Part shown: positions 21,419 through 27,600 of the stretch, one piece after another
Layout: each line of letters begins with the position of its first letter
Numbering within the stretch: the first letter of the stretch is position 1
The notes under the pieces: model-generated
Seen by the model: only the letters and a program-made list of their open reading frames with translations
What the model was told of the DNA's origin: nothing
Database searches by the model: none
Source: an uncultured Candidatus Saccharibacteria bacterium
GTDB lineage: Bacteria; Patescibacteriota; Saccharimonadia; Saccharimonadales; Saccharimonadaceae
NCBI GenBank assembly: GCA_937989565.1
Contig: CALKRM010000006.1
Coordinates: 1 to 27,600, forward strand
Direction of reading: 5' to 3'
DNA: 27,600 nucleotides
Position numbers and translations under genes: made by a program

Positions 21419-22921
21419 ATGGCCACATTACAAGATTATCGAAACGAACGACTACGAAAACTGGAAACATTACGTCAATTAGGCGTTGAACCATATCCAG
21501 CAAAATCAGAACGAACTCACACTTGTGCTGAGGTTTTGTCTAAGTACGATGAGCTAGCTGGTAAGGAAGTTGTTGTTGCGGGTCGTGTGGCGTCTATTCG
21601 CAGTTTTGGTAAATTGGCGTTTATTAAATTACGCGATCAATCTGGCGACGTCCAGCTTTATCTGCAGCGTGATGACGTGGCGGAATTAGATGCTGCGCGC
21701 GGCGTGCTTGGTATGAAGCAGCTTAAATTGCTAGACACGGGTGATTTCATTGAGGCGAAGGGCGTGATGACCACGACGCAAACGGGTGAAAAATCCGTTG
21801 GTGTACGCGAACTTAGGTTGTTGACTAAATCGTTAAGGCCAATGCCAGAAAAATTAGAGAATAAGGAAGAGCGCTTGCGTCGACGCTATGTTGATATGAA
21901 TGTCAATCCTGAAGTTCGCGAGCGATTCATTCGCCGAAGTAAGTTTTGGCAGGCAACACGAGATTATTTGAATAGTCATGATTTCATTGAGATTAATGTT
22001 CCTGTTTTGGAGCACACCACTGGCGGTGCGGACGCAAACCCATTTGTGACGCATATGGATGCACTGGGAGATCAGCAGTTTTATTTGCGAATTAGTCATG
22101 AATTGCCATTAAAGCGATTGATTGGTGCTGGATTTGAGAAAGTTTATGACCTCGGTCCGCGTTTTCGTAATGAAAATTACTCGGACGAGCATTTGCCGGA
22201 GCATATTGCTATGGAATGGTACGCGGCTTACTGGGACTGGAAGCAGGGAATACGTTTCATGGAGTCGATGTATAAAGATGTGCTTCAGAAGACTTTTGGT
22301 ACTCTGCAATTCCAATTGGGCAAATTCAACGTCGATATGAGCGGCGAGTGGGAAGTTTGGGATTATGCTGAAGTTATTCGCAAGCATTACGGAATCGATG
22401 TTTATGACACGACGATTGAAGAAGTTGCCGCTAAGCTGAAAGAACATAATTTGGAAGTTGAAAAAACCGACTCTATCCCACGCAGCATTGATAAATTATG
22501 GAAGAATATTCGTAAAGATGTTGCTGGTCCGGTTTGGTTGGTGAACACGCCGAAGTTTATTAGTCCGTTATCAAAGACTAATCCGGAAAATCCAGAGACG
22601 GTGGAGCGTTTTCAGCCGGTAATTGCTGGTTCGGAATTGGGCAATGGATTTTCTGAATTGAATGATCCGATTGATCAGTTAAATCGTTTTCTTGAGCAGC
22701 AGCAAATGCGTGACTCTGGTGATGAAGAGGCGATGATGCTTGATATTGATTACGTCGAGATGTTGGAATATGGAATGCCGCCGGCTTGTGGTTGGGGATA
22801 TTCTGAAAGGGTATTTTGGATTTTCGAGGGCGTTACAGCGCGTGAAGGTGTGCCGTTCCCGCAGCTTAAGAGTGAAATTGACGAGACAACTCGGGCAATT
22901 TATCCGCAAGTCAACTTGTAA
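21419..22921 (+). CDS. lysS: Lysyl-tRNA synthetase, class II, with unusual motif 3
   Basis: The protein is 500 aa. An N-terminal OB-fold anticodon domain (about 45-150) precedes the class II core: motif 1 region VRERFIRRSKFWQATRDYL, motif 2 in YDLGPRFRNENYSDEHLPEH, and the lysine pocket GSELGNGFSELNDPIDQ. Motif 3 normally reads GLGIGIDRxxM followed by IRDVILFP. Here residues 458-464 are GWGYSER and the following box is AREGVPFP: the key Arg464 is kept but a motif glycine is Ser. The rest is typical, so the enzyme is probably active. A predicted 4-nt leader without Shine-Dalgarno precedes it. Confidence 0.94.
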   Translation: MATLQDYRNERLRKLETLRQLGVEPYPAKSERTHTCAEVLSKYDELAGKEVVVAGRVASIRSFGKLAFIKLRDQSGDVQLYLQRDDVAELDAARGVLGMKQLKLLDTGDFIEAKGVMTTTQTGEKSVGVRELRLLTKSLRPMPEKLENKEERLRRRYVDMNVNPEVRERFIRRSKFWQATRDYLNSHDFIEINVPVLEHTTGGADANPFVTHMDALGDQQFYLRISHELPLKRLIGAGFEKVYDLGPRFRNENYSDEHLPEHIAMEWYAAYWDWKQGIRFMESMYKDVLQKTFGTLQFQLGKFNVDMSGEWEVWDYAEVIRKHYGIDVYDTTIEEVAAKLKEHNLEVEKTDSIPRSIDKLWKNIRKDVAGPVWLVNTPKFISPLSKTNPENPETVERFQPVIAGSELGNGFSELNDPIDQLNRFLEQQQMRDSGDEEAMMLDIDYVEMLEYGMPPACGWGYSERVFWIFEGVTAREGVPFPQLKSEIDETTRAIYPQVNL

Positions 22922-22924
22922 TTT

Positions 22925-22933
22925 TGCTATAAT
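22925..22933 (+). promoter_or_regulatory. Extended -10 promoter of the DUF2207 gene
   Basis: TGcTATAAT (-10 at 22928-22933), 4 nt after the lysS stop and ending exactly 6 nt before ATG 22940, so transcription should begin on the ATG. Confidence 0.7.
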
Positions 22934-22939
22934 TAAAGC

Positions 22940-24703
<1,764 letters not shown>

Positions 24704-24707
24704 AATT

Positions 24708-24716
24708 TGGTATAAT
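24708..24716 (+). promoter_or_regulatory. Extended -10 promoter of the small ORF and CNNM gene
   Basis: TGgTATAAT (-10 at 24711-24716), ending 7 nt before ATG 24724. It is the only promoter seen for the CNNM gene. Confidence 0.7.
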
Positions 24717-24723
24717 TAAAGAT

Positions 24724-24792
24724 ATGGATTTTTTATTGGAGTTATTTTCTGGCAGGCTATTTTTAGCTGCGGTTAAGGGTGAAAAGTTGTAA
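24724..24792 (+). CDS. Leaderless 22-codon small ORF upstream of the CNNM gene
   Basis: ATG 24724 to TAA 24792 encodes 22 residues starting MDFLLELF and ending VKGEKL: a hydrophobic/amphipathic helix with a basic C-terminus. The ATG is the first one in the predicted transcript (1-nt leader). The stop is 2 nt before ATG 24795 of the CNNM gene, in a different frame, so it is not an N-terminal extension. AAGGG inside the ORF (near 24775) is too far from 24795 for an ideal ribosome binding site, which makes translational coupling attractive. It may be a leader peptide or a tiny membrane protein. Reality is inferred from position only. Confidence 0.5.
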   Translation: MDFLLELFSGRLFLAAVKGEKL

Positions 24793-24794
24793 TT

Positions 24795-25748
24795 ATGTCT
24801 GATATTTTATTATGGCTGGCGGCGGCTGTGCTATTGGCACTTTCTGGGCTATTTTCCGGTCTGAATATTGGTTTAATGATGGCGCGACCAGACGATCTGA
24901 AGCGAAAAGCCAGGCAGGGTGACAAAATTGCGGCGCGAGTGTATCGATACCGAAAGGACGGTTATTATTTGATTTTCTGTATTTTGCTTGGCAATGTCGG
25001 TGTGAATACCGCGATGTCGATTTTGCTTGGCAATATGACGAATGGCGTAGTTGGTGGCTTGATTGCGACGCTCCTTATCACGATGTTTGGCGAGATTTTG
25101 CCACAGGCGATTTTTTCGCAGCGTGGATATCGATTTGTGCGATATTTCTTTTGGTTGCTTGATGTGATTTACGTGCTATTTTGGCCGCTTGCTAAGCCGA
25201 TGTCGAAATTGTTGAATCGTTGGTTGGGTAAGGAAACGCCGCAATTATATTCTCATCAGGAGCTGGAGGAGATTATTCACGAGCACGCCGTTAGGTCGGA
25301 TAGTCCGGTTGATTATGACGAAAGCCGAATTGCGGCGGGTGCGTTGCAGTTTAGCAAAAAGACGGCTGGCGATTTGGTTACGCCGATGAGCGAGGTTTTT
25401 GTTGTGGATTTGGATGACGAGCTGGACGCGACTCTACTAGCTCAGATTAAGCACGCTGGACATTCGCGAATTCCAGTTCAATCTGACGGGGAATTGGTCG
25501 GAGTTTTATACGTGAAGGATGTCGTCGGACGAGATTTGCCGTTGCCAATTAGTCAATTGTACCGCGATAAAATTTACGATATTGACAAGAGGTCGCGCCT
25601 GGATACGGTCTTAAGTCGATTTATTCAAACGCGGAATCATTTGTTTGTGGTGATGGACGATGAGACGGAACTGGGAATTATTACGTTAGAAGATGTGATT
25701 GAAGAGATTCTGGACCAAGAGATTGAAGATGAGCATGATGAGGAATAG
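24795..25748 (+). CDS. CNNM (DUF21) plus CBS-pair membrane protein
   Basis: The protein is 317 aa. An N-terminal CNNM/DUF21 transmembrane domain (about 1-145) carries GLFSGLNIGLM and the GNVGVNTAMSILLG segment with the small polar residues typical of the ion site. A cytoplasmic linker leads to two CBS motifs (about 195-305: VTPMSEVFVVDLDDELD, HSRIPVQSDGELVGVLYVKDVV, HLFVVMDDETELGIITLEDVIEEIL). This family is implicated in Mg2+ transport or sensing. The C-terminal CorC_HlyC domain of many bacterial relatives is missing: the protein ends 14 residues after the second CBS in an acidic tail. No ideal Shine-Dalgarno is seen; it probably depends on the small ORF upstream. Confidence 0.92.
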   Translation: MSDILLWLAAAVLLALSGLFSGLNIGLMMARPDDLKRKARQGDKIAARVYRYRKDGYYLIFCILLGNVGVNTAMSILLGNMTNGVVGGLIATLLITMFGEILPQAIFSQRGYRFVRYFFWLLDVIYVLFWPLAKPMSKLLNRWLGKETPQLYSHQELEEIIHEHAVRSDSPVDYDESRIAAGALQFSKKTAGDLVTPMSEVFVVDLDDELDATLLAQIKHAGHSRIPVQSDGELVGVLYVKDVVGRDLPLPISQLYRDKIYDIDKRSRLDTVLSRFIQTRNHLFVVMDDETELGIITLEDVIEEILDQEIEDEHDEE

Positions 25749-25775
25749 AGAACGATTTATATATCAGTCGAAGGT

Positions 25776-26411
25776 ATGCTGATAGAAAAGCTATATACCC
25801 TCGATACTGTAATGGATGATTCGGAGCTTTCTGATCTGGACGACGAAGTGGAGTTTAATAACGATGCTATATATATAGACAAAACTCAGGCAGGAGGTCT
25901 GGGTAGACTGGCTATAGATAAGAGGTGCGCTGTGAAAGCTCTCGATAAAATTGATCCAGCTGATTTTAATTCAGTAATTCTAATGAAAGCATATGTACAA
26001 GATGGTGACAATCTCCGTTGCGGTGTTATCGCGGACTGCCGATTTTATAAAGGATCATTTGGTGTCGATAGTGGAAAGGAAATTGATTTTACAGATCAGG
26101 AAGAGATGTGGGAAACACTTGACGATCAAGCAAATAAGTTAGTAATTTCTGCCGTGATTGATGTAGAAGATGGACAAGTTAAGATATGGGGCGATTCAGC
26201 GTTTTTTGATGCCGCTGTGTATATGACTAAGTTAGTTAGCGATAAGTATTCGAAATGCGAAGAGAGTGATGAGCGGGTGTCGAAATCTGACGCGGCTTTA
26301 AGAAAATCCGAACTTCAAGATAAAGCTAAAAAGGCTATGTCTTCTTTATCTAAGACTTGTGAATATGCAGTTGGTGGCTTACATAAGTGGATTAAGGATC
26401 ATCGGAAATAG
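25776..26411 (+). CDS. Unknown acidic 211-aa protein
   Basis: I do not recognise the family. The protein is soluble and acidic in the first two thirds, with alternating strands (NSVILMKAYVQ, RCGVIADCRFYKG, KLVISAVIDVEDGQVKIWGDSAFF) that suggest a small beta-rich domain at about 60-160, followed by a Lys/Ser-rich helical C-terminus (about 165-211) containing KKAMSSLSKTC. The start at ATG 25776 is tentative. TATATA at 25758-25763 may be its -10, giving a leader of about 6 nt, and AAGG directly before the ATG is too close to act as a ribosome binding site. A later Met at 25812 is an alternative. It lies 27 nt after the CNNM stop, so co-transcription is also possible. Confidence 0.7.
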   Translation: MLIEKLYTLDTVMDDSELSDLDDEVEFNNDAIYIDKTQAGGLGRLAIDKRCAVKALDKIDPADFNSVILMKAYVQDGDNLRCGVIADCRFYKGSFGVDSGKEIDFTDQEEMWETLDDQANKLVISAVIDVEDGQVKIWGDSAFFDAAVYMTKLVSDKYSKCEESDERVSKSDAALRKSELQDKAKKAMSSLSKTCEYAVGGLHKWIKDHRK

Positions 26412-26440
26412 AAAATTTTGGATATTTTTTCAAAAATACC

Positions 26441-26482
26441 TTGACTATTTAAAGTACCTTGTATAACATAGTACTATGTATA
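26441..26482 (+). promoter_or_regulatory. Promoter with palindromic operator-like site before the ABC permease
   Basis: TTGACT (26441-26446) with TATAAC (26462-26467, 15-bp spacer) is the likely promoter. CATAGTACTATG (26467-26478) is a perfect 12-bp palindrome, extended by TATA on both sides (26462-26465 and 26479-26482) with one unpaired A. It overlaps the -10 and the expected start site, the position of a repressor operator. AAGGAG follows at 26493-26498. Confidence 0.6.
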
Positions 26483-26504
26483 GTAAATCAACAAGGAGCT
26501 TAAT

Positions 26505-27600
26505 GTGAGAAGAATTGACACTATTAAACGCGCCGGTCGAAATTTGGGGCAATCAAAAGGTCGCACGATTTTAACCGCGCTGGCAATTTCAGTTGGGGCG
26601 TTTACGATTGGTTTGGCGCTGATGGCTGGAGAAGGCGGTCGGCTGTATACAAACAGCATGGTCGACGCGGCTGGCGATAAAAAATCTGTTTCGGTCTATA
26701 AAAAAGTGACCTCGTCGGGACCTGATAGCAATCTTCCAGAATATAGCGACTCGGAAGATACGGAAAAGGATCAGTCTAAGGCGATAGAAAAATATTCGAT
26801 GACTGATAACGACGTGAAAAAAATACAGCAAACCCCGCACGTAGAAAAAGTTACGCCAGCTTATTCTATGTATGGAGTCTTATACGCCAAAAGTTCGGCA
26901 AGTGACAAAAAATTCGTGCCGAGTGTAACCGTGAAGTTCGATAAAACTCGAATGAAGTTTGCGGCTGGTAATTTGGACAATTTTATGCCGAAAAAAGGTG
27001 AAGTTGTTATTCCGGAATCTTACGTAAAAGAAATGGGATTTAGTGATGCAAAATCGGCAATTGGACAAACGATTACGCTAGGATTGAAAAAAGGAGATTC
27101 GTCGAGCAAAAACGCTGACAAAGAAATATCTCTGAAAGTTGCAGCAGTCGATAAACCTTCGGACACGATTCTGTTTTATCAGCCAGCTGTGCGCGTTTCT
27201 GTGGATGACGCTAAGGAGATTTACGCCTTCAGTCACGCTAAAAATTTGCCTAATGATTATTCTTACGTAATTGCGTTTGTTGATGATGAGAAAAATGTTG
27301 AGGCGGTGAAGAGTGAGCTTGGCAAGGACTACATGGCGTCTTCGGTTCAGGATGTGCGTAAGGCTATGCTGACTTTTGTGAATATGGCTCAAATGGCGCT
27401 GATTGGGTTTGGCGGTTTGGCGCTGCTTGCGAGCGTGTTTGGAATTGTTAATACGATGTACATTTCTGTTCTGGAGCGAACTAGCCAGATTGGGCTAATG
27501 AAAGCTCTGGGAATGCGAGGTCGTGATATCGGTAAAATGTTTAGATATGAAGCGGCGTGGGTTGGACTTCTTGGTGGCTTAATTGGTGTTGGATTAGCAA
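26505..27600 (+). CDS. FtsX/MacB-type ABC transporter permease, 3' end outside window
   Basis: The frame is open from GTG 26505 to the window end, 365 codons. The GTG is chosen because AAGGAG lies 6 nt upstream. The ATG at 26503 reads straight into TGA. An N-terminal transmembrane helix follows a basic start (GRTILTALAISVGAFTIGLAL, about residues 20-40). A large MacB-like extracellular domain spans about 50-285, and then the FtsX core begins with a hydrophobic helix and NTMYISVLERTSQIGLMKALGMRGRDI, the diagnostic coupling segment after TM2 (about 320-345). Such permeases work with a LolD-type ATPase in lipoprotein/peptide export, antibiotic response or mechanotransmission. The ATPase is probably just outside the window. 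A palindromic site in the promoter suggests regulated expression. Confidence 0.85.
   Translation, partial: MRRIDTIKRAGRNLGQSKGRTILTALAISVGAFTIGLALMAGEGGRLYTNSMVDAAGDKKSVSVYKKVTSSGPDSNLPEYSDSEDTEKDQSKAIEKYSMTDNDVKKIQQTPHVEKVTPAYSMYGVLYAKSSASDKKFVPSVTVKFDKTRMKFAAGNLDNFMPKKGEVVIPESYVKEMGFSDAKSAIGQTITLGLKKGDSSSKNADKEISLKVAAVDKPSDTILFYQPAVRVSVDDAKEIYAFSHAKNLPNDYSYVIAFVDDEKNVEAVKSELGKDYMASSVQDVRKAMLTFVNMAQMALIGFGGLALLASVFGIVNTMYISVLERTSQIGLMKALGMRGRDIGKMFRYEAAWVGLLGGLIGVGLA

Noticed and set aside
26421..26441. AT-rich hairpin (GGaTATTTTT with AAAAATACC) as a terminator after the 25776 gene
   Set aside because: The stem is almost all A-T with a bulge and lacks a following T tract, so support is too weak to list.

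Overview
The window reads as chromosome of a Patescibacteria/CPR bacterium, most likely a Saccharibacteria (TM7) member. This is inferred from gene content and style: tightly packed genes, many lineage-specific small acidic proteins between housekeeping genes, very short or absent 5' leaders, and a broken-up version of the conserved rpsB-tsf-pyrH-frr-uppS-cdsA-dxr-rseP-proS cluster. TGA ends several genes (parA, the gene at 16474, uppS), so this is the ordinary bacterial code and not the TGA=Gly code of Gracilibacteria/Absconditabacteria. I see no tRNA, rRNA, insertion sequence, prophage or CRISPR array.

Left part (1-10.4 kb): the 3' part of a GalU-like nucleotidyltransferase; a Fic-domain protein; ribosomal protein L21 without its usual L27 partner; a parA-parB pair; signal peptidase I (minus) divergent from a LytR-CpsA-Psr cell-wall ligase; a polytopic membrane protein; prmC and prfA (both minus, the methyltransferase and its release-factor substrate, separated by an unknown gene on the other strand); an unknown protein with a ParB/sulfiredoxin-like motif; and ribosomal protein L31 type B (minus).

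Middle (10.4-15.8 kb): an unknown protein with a phosphoribosyltransferase-like motif; the rpsB-tsf operon with a short structured leader; a large basic coiled-coil protein behind a promoter with a perfect inverted repeat; a small acidic protein; and recF on the minus strand.

Right part (15.8-27.6 kb): a compact apparent operon frr - nucleotidyltransferase-fold gene - uppS - rseP - CPBP protease - proS; then greA with an 86-nt leader, lysS, a DUF2207-type membrane protein with a polyglycine tail, a 22-codon leaderless ORF next to a CNNM/CBS membrane protein, an unknown acidic protein, and the start of an FtsX/MacB-type ABC permease behind a palindromic operator-like site that runs off the window.

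The strongest window-wide signal is promoter architecture. At 14 starts a good -10 box, often extended (TGnTATAAT), ends only 6-11 nt before the start codon, which predicts 0-5 nt leaders (leaderless mRNAs). Most of the remaining genes have clear Shine-Dalgarno sequences. The two classes are interleaved. Other points of interest are the eroded frr-uppS cluster, a ProRS without the editing insertion, a LysRS with an altered motif 3, convergent genes that overlap at their stop codons, and several undescribed small proteins with strong private promoters.
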